From: Clostridia bacterium
Lineage (GTDB): Bacteria > Bacillota > Clostridia > Lachnospirales > Lachnospiraceae
Length of the DNA: 61,057 nucleotides
Assembly: GCA_910575725.1 (NCBI GenBank)
Contig: CAJTFE010000030.1
Coordinates: forward strand, 1 to 61,057
Direction: 5' to 3'
The notes under the pieces are model-generated. The model made no database searches. It had not been told where the DNA came from and worked only from the letters and a program-made list of their open reading frames with translations. Shown one piece after another: positions 53,699 through 60,875 of this stretch; position 1 is the first letter of the stretch, and every line of letters begins with the position of its first letter. The position numbers and the translations under genes were made by a program.

Positions 53699-53822
53699 TA
53701 GCTCCTGTGGGGTGCTGTGGTCCGGTGGACCACGTCCAGCACCGACCGAAGCGGAGCGTAGACCTCGAACCCATCATTTCCGGCTTGAGAGGCCGGCGTC
53801 CTGACCTTTAGACTAAGGAGCC
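53699..53822 (-). tRNA. tRNA-Glu(CTC) split by a 51-nt insertion in the T-loop
   Basis: 5-prime part: acceptor GGCTCCT, a D-arm identical to that of the neighbouring tRNA-Glu, anticodon loop CTCTCAA on CCGGC/GCCGG, T-stem ATGGG and T-loop TTCGAG. The expected 3-prime part CCCAC-AGGAGCT-A is found 52 nt further on. Removing 53713-53763 restores a standard 73-nt tRNA with paired acceptor and T-stem. The insert and its edges form a strong hairpin. Whether it is spliced out, tolerated or inactivating is unknown. Confidence 0.75.
53711..53743. repeat. Hairpin within the tRNA-Glu insertion
   Basis: GGTGCT-GTGGTCC-GGT-GGACCAC-GTCC-AGCACC: two stems of 6 and 7 bp separated by a 4-nt bulge, GC-rich and capped by a 3-nt loop. 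No copy is seen elsewhere in the window. Confidence 0.75.
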
Positions 53823-53826
53823 TTAA

Positions 53827-53899
53827 TGATCCCCATGGGACTTGAACCCAATACCTCCGGCTTGAAAGGCCGGTGTCCTGACCTTTAGACCAGGGGACC
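53827..53899 (-). tRNA. tRNA-Glu(TTC)
   Basis: 73 nt. Acceptor GGTCCCC/GGGGATC, anticodon loop CTTTCAA on CCGGC/GCCGG, T-arm TTGGG-TTCAAGT-CCCAT, discriminator A. Intact; its D-arm and anticodon stem equal those of the split tRNA-Glu(CTC), so one probably arose from the other. Confidence 0.93.
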
Positions 53900-53959
53900 T
53901 TACTGCAGGCACTTCTCTGCCTGCACGTTGTCATTGTTATTTTTCTTTCTTAGTTCTAT

Positions 53960-54214
53960 TCATGCGCTGATCTGTACCTGCGCAGCTGTATCCGTGACCA
54001 GAATATCATCCACACGCACCTGCAGGACTGCCGCAAGCACCACCAGATTGTCTATAGTCGGTAAAGCCGCACCCTGTTGCCACTTGTATATAGCCTGCGG
54101 CGTGGCAAAGCCAAAAATATCCTGCAGGTTCCTTACAGACAGACCTGCCTGCTTGCGCAGTCTGCCTATGTTCTGTCCGGTTCTTATCATATCTATAACC
54201 GGTAAATTCACCAT
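53960..54214 (-). CDS. XRE-family regulator inside the tRNA operon
   Basis: 84 aa from the ATG 8 nt after AGGAGG. Helix-turn-helix core IRTGQNIGRLRKQAGLSVRN, LQDIFGFATPQAIYKWQQGA, then ALPTIDNLVVLAAVLQVRVD. It lies between tRNA-Lys and tRNA-Glu on the same strand, so it is transcribed with them. The perfect palindrome at the operon promoter (54653-54671) is a candidate binding site. Confidence 0.85.
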   Translation of the reverse strand: MVNLPVIDMIRTGQNIGRLRKQAGLSVRNLQDIFGFATPQAIYKWQQGAALPTIDNLVVLAAVLQVRVDDILVTDTAAQVQISA

Positions 54215-54257
54215 GATCCTCACCTCCTGTTATCCAAATTCTATAACCAGGCGGTAA

Positions 54258-54330
54258 TGCTCCATATGGGACTCGGACCCATGGCCACTCGATTAAAAGT
54301 CGAGTGCTCTTCCATCTGAGCTAATGGAGC
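54258..54330 (-). tRNA. tRNA-Lys(TTT)
   Basis: 73 nt. Acceptor GCTCCAT/ATGGAGC, anticodon loop CTTTTAA on CTCGA/TCGAG, T-arm ATGGG-TCCGAGT-CCCAT. The T-loop reads T-C-C instead of T-T-C, so position 55 would be C rather than pseudouridine, which is unusual. First tRNA of the operon. Confidence 0.9.
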
Positions 54331-54431
54331 ATAAAAATACCGCCTATCCTGTAAAGATTTTCTCATACAAGATAAGCGGTACTTGAAATCTATGGTCTTT
54401 TCCGGCAGTTTTCCAAAAACTGCCATGAGCA

Positions 54432-54575
54432 TCACACAGCTTTTCGCTTTTTCCTTATCTTACATGAGCGCATCTTAACCAGACTCTGTTCTTTTTCTTT
54501 ACTGAACAGTGTCTCATAATGTTCACTATGCAGATAATATGCGAAGCCATTCGCAGCGAAATTAACTATTGCCAT
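54432..54575 (-). CDS. 47-aa basic small protein at the head of the tRNA operon
   Basis: Starts after GGAAAGGAAAGTATC; begins MAIVNFAANGFAYYLHSEHY and ends in a Lys/Arg-rich tail (KIRKKRKAV). Too short for family recognition. It is the first reading frame after the promoter and precedes tRNA-Lys by about 100 nt, so it could be a leader or a regulatory peptide. Confidence 0.5.
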   Translation of the reverse strand: MAIVNFAANGFAYYLHSEHYETLFSKEKEQSLVKMRSCKIRKKRKAV

Positions 54576-54625
54576 GATACTTTCCTTTCCGGACTCATCC
54601 GGTCCGCTTTTTCTTAACTGTAACT

Positions 54626-54654
54626 ACTATAGCACCAATTCCCGGATTTGTCAT
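54626..54654 (-). promoter_or_regulatory. Promoter of the tRNA operon
   Basis: On the minus strand ATGACA, 17-bp spacer, TATAGT: 5/6 matches in both boxes. About 50 nt upstream of the 47-aa frame. Its -35 touches a perfect palindrome. Confidence 0.7.
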
Positions 54655-54671
54655 TATACTGATAGTATAAT
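54653..54671. promoter_or_regulatory. Palindromic operator at the tRNA operon promoter
   Basis: ATTATACT-GAT-AGTATAAT, perfect 8-bp arms. It overlaps the last two bases of the -35 box. The arms also contain TATAAT-like sequence on both strands. Confidence 0.55.
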
Positions 54672-54692
54672 TTTGTGGATGCCTTTCTGCTT

Positions 54693-54926
54693 TTATTCCT
54701 GCCTTACTTCCAGACCATCCAGCCGGAGTCCCGGCAGGCCGACCAGATACCATTGATTATCCATCCCCATCTCTACACGGGCAGGAACCCAGATGTCGTT
54801 CAGCTTAAACTCAAAAACTTCCCCGCAGTGAATGCCTCCATAATCCCGTTTGTCACCATCCTCATCCGTGTAATGGAAATTGTACCTGTCACTTTTCCTG
54901 TCATAAAATAATGCGCCCTGTTTCAT
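54693..54926 (-). CDS. DUF5348 protein
   Basis: 77 aa from the ATG preceded by AGGAGG (7 nt). MKQGALFYDRKSDRYNFHYT then HCGEVFEFKLND, W-containing PARVEMGMDNQWYLVGLPGL match the DUF5348 pattern, a small beta-rich protein frequent in Clostridia mobile elements. Function unknown. It lies next to the resolvase gene. Confidence 0.75.
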   Translation of the reverse strand: MKQGALFYDRKSDRYNFHYTDEDGDKRDYGGIHCGEVFEFKLNDIWVPARVEMGMDNQWYLVGLPGLRLDGLEVRQE

Positions 54927-54993
54927 TTCATCTCCTCCTTGAAAGTTATTTAATAAGTAAAGATACCCTCCCATACTACTTTCTTGAAAAAAC

Positions 54994-55593
54994 TTATTCT
55001 CCATCCTCATATTTTTTCACCAGACGATAGAAACTGTCCTTTTTAAGCCCGGTCCGGCGCATTGCTTCCACTGCAGTAATACTCCCTTCCTTCCATGCGC
55101 CATAACATTCGCTCCAGTTCTCCGGATACTCCACACGGGGCCGGCCCAGATACTTCCCGGCTTCTTTCGCTGTTTCGATTCCCTGGCGCTGCAACTCATG
55201 CCGTTCCTCCCAGTCGCCTTCCGCCACATAGGACAGTAACGCCAGCACCACATCCGTGATAACCTGTCCCAGAAGATCCTTATTGAGCGAAGTGTCCAGG
55301 ATTTTATTATCTGCCACCCGGATATCCATGCCCAGCTCCTTCGTAATATGATGCCACTCCCGGTAGATCTCCCTGTAATTCCTTCCAAACCTCTTCAGCT
55401 CCGCCACCGTCAGTCTGTCGCCAGGACGCATGATATGGTTCACAAGCATGTCATACTGTTCCCGTTCAAAGTTATGCCCGGACTTTTTCTCCACATAGAT
55501 GTTCCGTTCCTCAATCCCCATGTCCATCAGAATCCTGATCTGTCTGGCAGGGTTCTGATCCTTAGTGGAAACACGCACATATCCAAAATCCAT
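54994..55593 (-). CDS. Serine resolvase/invertase-family recombinase
   Basis: 199 aa from the ATG after AGGAGG; the longer frame lies in the res region. The N-terminal catalytic domain starts MDFGYVRVSTKDQNPARQI with nucleophile Ser9, has the RPGDRLTVAELKRFGRNY segment and ends with a helix-turn-helix (AVEAMRRTGLKKDSFYRLVK). The size is that of small resolvases rather than large integrases. It probably resolves element multimers at the res site just upstream. Confidence 0.92.
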   Translation of the reverse strand: MDFGYVRVSTKDQNPARQIRILMDMGIEERNIYVEKKSGHNFEREQYDMLVNHIMRPGDRLTVAELKRFGRNYREIYREWHHITKELGMDIRVADNKILDTSLNKDLLGQVITDVVLALLSYVAEGDWEERHELQRQGIETAKEAGKYLGRPRVEYPENWSECYGAWKEGSITAVEAMRRTGLKKDSFYRLVKKYEDGE

Positions 55594-55621
55594 AATACCG
55601 CCTCCTATTCTGCAGAAATCC

Positions 55622-55747
55622 GTGTCGCAAAAGGTATGGTATCTGACCTGCGATATCGCAAAAAAGATTTTGAACCTTTTGCGACAGGAAAATGCCTGAA
55701 AGAGCATAGTGAATTTCATATCTCCAAAGGTATACCTTTTGCGACAC
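55622..55747. other. Putative res site of the serine resolvase
   Basis: Five good half-sites and one weak one, consensus TGTCGCAAAAGGTAT, form three inverted pairs: 55623-55655, 55654-55686 and 55719-55747. The outermost copies, GTGTCGCAAAAGGTAT (55622-55637) and its exact inverse (55732-55747), are perfect over 16 bp. Three dimer sites next to the recombinase start are the standard layout of resolvase res sites, and binding there would also control the gene. Confidence 0.75.
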
Positions 55748-55797
55748 ATCATTCTATACGCAGAGAATGTCAAAATGGCAACAGTTTCCTGCCATTT

Positions 55798-55989
55798 TTA
55801 AATCTGGAATTTCCGTATGCAGTTCAGCAGGGTTGCCGAAAGCTCCTGATACAGATCCTCCTCAAACCGGTTCTGCTCCATGGCGTTTTTTATCAGAAGC
55901 GGACGGTACATCCGGAAGATCTCCTCCTGAGCGTTCTTATCCCCTGATTTCGCCTGCTCCAGTAATTTCTCAAAACTCATCCTTTCCAT
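55798..55989 (-). CDS. Small HTH-like conjugative-element protein
   Basis: 63 aa. AGGAG 4 nt upstream; overlaps the end of the sigma gene by 20 nt. SFEKLLEQAKSGDKNAQEEI, FRMYRPLLIKNAMEQNRFEE, then DLYQELSATLLNCIRKFQI matches the small helix-turn-helix (region 2-like) proteins found beside sigma-like genes in Tn916-type elements. Confidence 0.72.
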   Translation of the reverse strand: MERMSFEKLLEQAKSGDKNAQEEIFRMYRPLLIKNAMEQNRFEEDLYQELSATLLNCIRKFQI

Positions 55990-56413
55990 TCAACTCCTTT
56001 CTCAATTTTCTGAGCACATAGTAATATGCCATCTCAGCCTGTTTCGGCTCCATCTGGAACTTCTCCCCCAGTTCCGCAAAGGTAAGTTCTCCATATACCC
56101 TTGCGAACAGGAGTACCCTGTCGCGGTCTTTCAGACGGCTTATGGCTTTGGCCAGACGGTCGCTCTCCAGCAGAGCCAGCAGATCCCCGAACCTTTGCCA
56201 GTCCCGGAAAATAAAATCCGTATGTTCTCCCACATAGGCACGGTATTGCTCCTCAAAGTCTGTATATTTCCGATCAAGCAGCTCTTCCTGGGCAAATTCC
56301 CTGCCCTGCAACCGGTATTTCCGCTCCCAGTATTTTTTCCGCGTATTCCCTACGGCAGCTACCAGATAGGCGGTAAAGCGGTTCTGTACGGAATCTGTAT
56401 GTTTTTCTTTCAT
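55970..56413 (-). CDS. Sigma-70 family-like factor of a Tn916-type pair
   Basis: 147 aa from the ATG with GGAGG 8 nt upstream; the longer frame has no ribosome site and crosses a terminator. The N-terminus begins MKEKHTDSVQNRFTAYLVAA; the C-terminus has the region 4 helix-turn-helix (RLKDRDRVLLFARVYGELTF then AELGEKFQMEPKQAEMAYYY). With the following small HTH gene it forms a regulatory pair often seen in Gram-positive conjugative elements. Confidence 0.82.
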   Translation of the reverse strand: MKEKHTDSVQNRFTAYLVAAVGNTRKKYWERKYRLQGREFAQEELLDRKYTDFEEQYRAYVGEHTDFIFRDWQRFGDLLALLESDRLAKAISRLKDRDRVLLFARVYGELTFAELGEKFQMEPKQAEMAYYYVLRKLRKELNGKDEF

Positions 56414-56869
56414 CCTTTCGTCCTCCAGTCTTTTTTGCATTTTGTTCAAACGCACGACTGGCGGACCTCTGATAAAATAAGCACTGGCGGATCCGCTTAT
56501 AATAAAGCAAAAAGAACGATTATCCCAATCACATCCTGGATAACCGTTCTTTTCCCATACTTTTTGTCTATCCTCCAAAAAGTAGTTTGTTTCACTACTA
56601 TTCTGGGTGCTTTCTACCCACCGAAAACCTATGTTTTTTTTAACGATATTCCTCTGTCATAGCCCCGCTTATTACGATTCTTCACTGCAGACCATGTACC
56701 TCTCCCATGGCCGCAAAAAGGCACCCAAACAAAACCCTGATGAACCATGTTTTTTTTGTTCACCAGATGTCTGGGTGCTTAGTAGTCTGATACTCTACTT
56801 TTCAGAGTGTTCATACCATTTTTACTTTTATAAGGTGTGGCACTACACTACTTATAGGAGGTGACCACA
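56414..56869. other. Intergenic region between divergent regulators
   Basis: About 450 bp with no gene. It holds a strong hairpin (56510-56553), two copies of ACTGGCGGA (near 56456 and 56483), and two copies of CTGGGTGCTT (near 56602 and 56771). I do not see clear sigma-A promoters. Confidence 0.45.
56510..56553. terminator. Strong hairpin terminator or attenuator
   Basis: AAAAGAACG-A-TTATCC pairs with GGATAA-C-CGTTCTTTT (15 pairs, one mismatch). On the minus strand it has a TTTTT tail and lies about 100 nt before the sigma gene start, so it may attenuate that gene; on the plus strand the tail is TTTT. Confidence 0.7.
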
Positions 56870-57235
56870 ATGTCTCTATCTATCAATGATGCCCAGATTT
56901 TCGGTGCTGCCCTGAAGAAAGCCAGGAAGAAAAAGCATCTGACCCAGGCACAGTGTGCAGAACTGCTTGACCATTCGGTATCTTTCCAAAAAGATTTAGA
57001 GCGCTGCCGCTGTTCTCCCAGTATTGAAAATTTCTACCATATCTGCAGAACACTGGATATTTCTGCGGATGATTGTATTTTCCAGGACCACCATGACAGG
57101 ACCAGCTCTACATACCAGGAGCTTTTAAGGCTGCTTCCGCGCTGTGATGAAAAAGCCTTGTCCGTTTTGATAGCCACTGCTTCTGCACTGGCAGATAACA
57201 CTACCCCTCTCAATACGGAGATCGGAAAGACATAG
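56870..57235 (+). CDS. XRE-family regulator
   Basis: 121 aa from the ATG 8 nt after AGGAGG. Helix-turn-helix GAALKKARKKKHLTQAQCAE with LLDHSVSFQKDLERCRCSPS and IENFYHICRTLDISADDCIF. The C-terminal helix region ELLRLLPRCDEKALSVLIAT could mediate dimerisation. Oriented away from the sigma gene; probably a repressor of element functions. Confidence 0.82.
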   Translation: MSLSINDAQIFGAALKKARKKKHLTQAQCAELLDHSVSFQKDLERCRCSPSIENFYHICRTLDISADDCIFQDHHDRTSSTYQELLRLLPRCDEKALSVLIATASALADNTTPLNTEIGKT

Positions 57236-57248
57236 TATGTTGAAAAAG

Positions 57249-57291
57249 AAAAGCCAGCAGTTCAGACTGGTATCTGCGCCGCTGGCTTTTT
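57249..57291 (+). terminator. Terminator after the XRE regulator
   Basis: AAAGCCAGC pairs with GCTGGCTTT, followed by TTT. It falls 14 nt after the stop. Confidence 0.75.
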
Positions 57292-57547
57292 GTATTATGC
57301 CTATTAGTTGTTGTGCTATAAGTTTCAGCCAAGTGGTACCTATATCTATAATTCTCCTTTTTACCTGTTTTTTAGGCTGTTTTTACTTCTTATGGGTTAT
57401 CTATAGTCATACATCAAGTCCTTGCGTCATAATAAATAGCTTTTAATGCTACATAGGGTATGATTTATCTAAATTATTTTTCTAAATAACACCGTAATAT
57501 TCTCCACCAAACCTCATATCTAATTAACTAAATCTTATTTTTAATAT
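57292..57547. other. AT-rich intergenic region
   Basis: No supported gene. A 69-codon frame starting at 57237 crosses the terminator and is rejected. This AT-rich gap could mark a junction between the element core and the immunity-gene cluster. Confidence 0.35.
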
Positions 57548-58057
57548 TCAACCATTCATAAAATAATCTACATCTTTATCTAATAAATCAAAAAACTCAT
57601 TGAGAGAATCTGCAATTTTGCGTCTTGCGGAAAGATAATAAACAGCCCCATCAGACAGCCCAATGTACAGCAGACTGTCCTCTTCCCCAAACAGGCAAAA
57701 GGCCAGCAGTTTATTCTCATCCATATTATTCCATGCGTTTTCCCGATACATGATAAAGTCGTCCGGCTCCCCTTCGTCCTCCGATTCAAAATACAGATCC
57801 AGAAGTTCTTCCGGAGAAAGAACCCTGTAAATCCCTTTCTTTTGTTTGAACCCGAACCATAGGAATCCAAATCCAACCTCTTTATAGAACCTTTTCAAGT
57901 CATCCGGAACTTCTTCTGACAGCTGATACTTGATTTCTGCAAAAACATCTTCCAGCTCGTCTGCATCAGTCCTGACAAAATAGTATTTATCGTTTCGGCA
58001 TTCGGCTGTTTCGCTCCAGTCACTATGTATGTATTCTTTCAACTCCTCTATTTTCAC
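57548..58057 (-). CDS. SMI1/KNR4-type immunity-like protein
   Basis: 169 aa. The pattern YQLSEEVPDDLKRFYKEVGF, with GFGFLWFGF and YRVLSPEELLDLYFESEDEG, then WNNMDENKLLAFCLFGEEDS and LLYIGLSDG, fits the SMI1/KNR4 fold used by many immunity proteins of contact-dependent and polymorphic toxins. The partner toxin is not in the window. Confidence 0.72.
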   Translation of the reverse strand: MKIEELKEYIHSDWSETAECRNDKYYFVRTDADELEDVFAEIKYQLSEEVPDDLKRFYKEVGFGFLWFGFKQKKGIYRVLSPEELLDLYFESEDEGEPDDFIMYRENAWNNMDENKLLAFCLFGEEDSLLYIGLSDGAVYYLSARRKIADSLNEFFDLLDKDVDYFMNG

Positions 58058-58140
58058 TGTTGTTCTTCTCCCTTCTTAATGTGTTCCTGATACGTTTTGG
58101 CATAATCTCCATTCCTTATTATGAAAGAGTCCGCTTTTCA

Positions 58141-59073
58141 TCACAGTCCGCAAAATGACCAGTGCCCTTTCTGGCACCACTGGGCATTATCAATCATCCA
58201 CTTATCATCGATCAGACGCATCAAATAGCGATAATAAAAAATATCCTGTTCCGCATAAAGCCAGAATTTGCTTTTTGTGACCCGTTCTCCGGCAATCAGA
58301 TGATGATCTGTATAAGTCCCTCCACTTCTCCAGGAAAGATTCACGGGGCGCCAGCCGGGACGGGGAGACCAGCTCACTCTTCTGGCAAACAGCGCATCAA
58401 TCTCCGCCTGTTCACCGCGTCCTTTTTGTTCTGCCATCTGCTCCCAGCGGTTCATATCGTTAAAGAACTCCCGCAGCGCATGAATGGGAGCCTGTAATTC
58501 TGGATTGTCCAATGAAATTCGATTTTTCATGGTTTTATAGGTACGGGCATCTTCATATGACTTGCGCTCTGCCTTTGTAAACAACCCCGCCAGTCCCTCG
58601 TCATCATGCTTGTCTGTATCGCTGATATACAGCTTATCCCTCCAGGAAACCGCCAGCAGTCCTTCAAAGGTAATATGATGGCAGGCAGCTATATAGATAT
58701 TTTCCAGTTTTTTAATCTGTGCGGCCTGGGCCAGTCCCTCGTTGTCCAGAGCTGTCCGCTGTAAGAAAAGATCTTTTAAGGGAAGGTCTTTCAACAGTTC
58801 CAGTCCGTGTCCGGTAATCTGTCTGCCCCGCATCAGGGCCAGCATATTCAGCTTGGGAATCCTTGCCAAAACAGGAAAACACTGGTCGCCAAAGGTTGCA
58901 TCATCCAACAAAACCTGTTGAAGCTTTGGGCATTGTCTGACAGCTTCTTCAAGGGTCTCTAAATTCAGCGGCGCTTCTACCCGTTTTGTTCCGTTACAGA
59001 GGTAGGCACCATTCTGATATTCCAACATATAAGTATTTGGGGCAAATTCCAACATCATATTTTTTCCTTCCAT
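58141..59073 (-). CDS. Leucine-rich-repeat-like protein of the immunity cluster
   Basis: 310 aa from the ATG after GGGAG (6 nt); the longer form has no ribosome site. Repeats such as LPVLARIPKLNMLALMRGRQ with LELLKDLPLKDLFLQRTALD and LAQAAQIKKLENIYIAACHH resemble LRR units (residues about 60-165). The C-terminal part is Trp- and Tyr-rich and may be a small globular domain. The gene lies between two SMI1/KNR4-like genes. Possibly an immunity or adaptor protein; not a recognised family. Confidence 0.6.
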   Translation of the reverse strand: MEGKNMMLEFAPNTYMLEYQNGAYLCNGTKRVEAPLNLETLEEAVRQCPKLQQVLLDDATFGDQCFPVLARIPKLNMLALMRGRQITGHGLELLKDLPLKDLFLQRTALDNEGLAQAAQIKKLENIYIAACHHITFEGLLAVSWRDKLYISDTDKHDDEGLAGLFTKAERKSYEDARTYKTMKNRISLDNPELQAPIHALREFFNDMNRWEQMAEQKGRGEQAEIDALFARRVSWSPRPGWRPVNLSWRSGGTYTDHHLIAGERVTKSKFWLYAEQDIFYYRYLMRLIDDKWMIDNAQWCQKGHWSFCGL

Positions 59074-59136
59074 GCTTTCTCCCTGAATATTCCGGAAATA
59101 CTTCTGTGTATCCATCCATGTTTACAATTTCTGAAT

Positions 59137-60603
59137 CTATGCAAACCCACTTTGCTGTTTCCATTCCCTCCATCTTCCATCATCCATCAAAAGCTTCCAG
59201 CCTCCCCGGTAATCCAGGCCAAAATAATCAAACTGCCGCATCAGGTTGCTTGTGAGCTGTCCCTCCGGCCTGCTGGCTCCCAAACAGGCGCCGCCCTTTA
59301 AGACCATCTGGCTGCCTTTATAGTCGAACCTGGCGTTTTCGTGTGTTCTGTACTTGTCCAGCAGTTTCACATAGAGTTCCTGAAGCTGCCGGTCCTTTAC
59401 GCTCTCCGTGCACCAGACGGCATAAATCAGCAAAGTGGGATCTTCCTCTGTGGACAGATAATCCAGGAAATAATCCAGCACCTCTTCTTTCCCCTTCAAC
59501 TCCTTGATACAGTGGAACAGTGAGTTCCTGTCATTCCTGTCCAGATCATTCCGGTTCAGGGCTTCTCTCAGCCTTCCCGCATGGACATTGGGATAATCTT
59601 TCACGGCGCTGATGGTATGGCAGGCATCCCGGAAGCCCTCCCCCCGGAGCCTGGGCAGTATCTCAAACACCCTTTCATACCATGCTTCCTTCACCTCCCA
59701 TGTTCCTTCATAGGTGATGATAGAAACAGCCTCCGCATAGGCCCCATATTCCCACAGCTTTTCAAGCTCCTTAGCCATCCCTGACACATGGAAACGGACC
59801 AGCATCTTAATCAGCTTCATCCGTACTTCCATGTTGGATTCCTGGGTGCAGGCTTTTTTGAAATACGTTTTCTGTTTTCCCGGCAGAGTCTCAAATTTAT
59901 AGAAGCTGTCAATAATCTCTATTTTTTCCTCCGGATCTTCGGTCTGTTCGTACAGCTCCATCAGCTGACTGGGGGTTCCATCTATATTTAGCCCAAATCC
60001 AACCTCTTCGTCATTATAGCCTGCGATCACTTCCCGGAGCCATCTCTCATACCACTTAAGGAATCCCTGTTCCCACACAAAAAACGGCTGGCCGCAGAAA
60101 TCCTCGTCATAATAGACCACCTGCCCCCGATACGGCCCCGCAAGCATGATCCCTGTCATAAAGGTACAGCCCTGGCTCCCGACAGGCAGAACTCCCACAT
60201 AGGGATGTACCTCCTCCCCTTTTCGCCTGCCCTCCGGATCGGCCACCCTGTTCCAATCCTCAACACTCATCTTCGGATAGATCACCGGCTCTTCCTGAAC
60301 GCGGTAGAGGCGAGAACCATGGGAATCGTGAAGTTCCTTTTCCTGTGTCTTCATCCCATAAAGCCCATAATAAGGGCCTGCGCCGCCGTTTCCCACAAAA
60401 AGCAGGAAATCCCGGTATTCTTCCGGCAGCCGTATTCCCTCCTGCTCCTCAAATTTTTGTATCATCTCCTCACTGGCAGGCGGTGACAGCTTATACTTGT
60501 GGCTGTAGGCCCCAAACCGCACAAGGTCCGGATCTTTCGCCTTTGCCTGCTCCAACAATTTTAAAATACGATTTGCCCATGCGGGCTGTCCTGTTTTCCC
60601 CAT
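59137..60603 (-). CDS. Large SMI1/KNR4 protein with C-terminal helical repeats
   Basis: 488 aa, AGGAGG upstream. The SMI1/KNR4 domain (about 35-190) shows EEMIQKFEEQEGIRLPEEYR with DFLLFVGNGGAGPYYGLYGM. The C-terminal 270 residues are helical and HEAT-like. Tandem SMI1/KNR4 genes without a nearby toxin are typical of orphan immunity arrays. Start overlaps the end of the upstream gene by 43 nt. Confidence 0.75.
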   Translation of the reverse strand: MGKTGQPAWANRILKLLEQAKAKDPDLVRFGAYSHKYKLSPPASEEMIQKFEEQEGIRLPEEYRDFLLFVGNGGAGPYYGLYGMKTQEKELHDSHGSRLYRVQEEPVIYPKMSVEDWNRVADPEGRRKGEEVHPYVGVLPVGSQGCTFMTGIMLAGPYRGQVVYYDEDFCGQPFFVWEQGFLKWYERWLREVIAGYNDEEVGFGLNIDGTPSQLMELYEQTEDPEEKIEIIDSFYKFETLPGKQKTYFKKACTQESNMEVRMKLIKMLVRFHVSGMAKELEKLWEYGAYAEAVSIITYEGTWEVKEAWYERVFEILPRLRGEGFRDACHTISAVKDYPNVHAGRLREALNRNDLDRNDRNSLFHCIKELKGKEEVLDYFLDYLSTEEDPTLLIYAVWCTESVKDRQLQELYVKLLDKYRTHENARFDYKGSQMVLKGGACLGASRPEGQLTSNLMRQFDYFGLDYRGGWKLLMDDGRWREWKQQSGFA

Positions 60604-60875
60604 TTTCCTCCTCCTGTAAGCCGGTCAAACTCTGCGTTCTGCCCATGCATCCCAATCCTGCAGGGAATCCATTCCACTGGTTCCCCTTTTCCCTGTATCT
60701 GACGCGTAAATCCCTCTACTTCTGAAAACACATTGCAGAGCAGTCCCACTCCCCGGTTCAGGGTTTCTTCCAACTTAAGCCTGTTGCTGTTCCACCACTT
60801 TTCCCACTCCACCGGTTCTATTTCCCCCGCCGCAACGCGCAGAAACATCTGTTTCATCTCGTCCTGAAATCCCAT
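60561..60875 (-). CDS. Unknown protein upstream of the SMI1/KNR4 gene
   Basis: 104 aa from the ATG after GGAGA; the longer frame lacks a ribosome site. Trp-rich: VEWEKWWNSNRLKLEETLNR, then LLCNVFSEVEGFTRQIQGKG and WIPCRIGMHGQNAEFDRLTG. No family recognised. It may be another immunity-type protein. It overlaps the following gene by 43 nt, suggesting coupled translation. Confidence 0.5.
   Translation of the reverse strand: MGFQDEMKQMFLRVAAGEIEPVEWEKWWNSNRLKLEETLNRGVGLLCNVFSEVEGFTRQIQGKGEPVEWIPCRIGMHGQNAEFDRLTGGGKWGKQDSPHGQIVF

Noticed and set aside
54241..54435. 64-codon frame reading through tRNA-Lys
   Set aside because: It lies over a complete tRNA on the same strand and its C-terminal half is tRNA sequence; no independent support.
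57237..57446. 69-codon hydrophobic frame after the XRE regulator
   Set aside because: It begins two bases after the regulator stop without a ribosome site and runs through a strong terminator.
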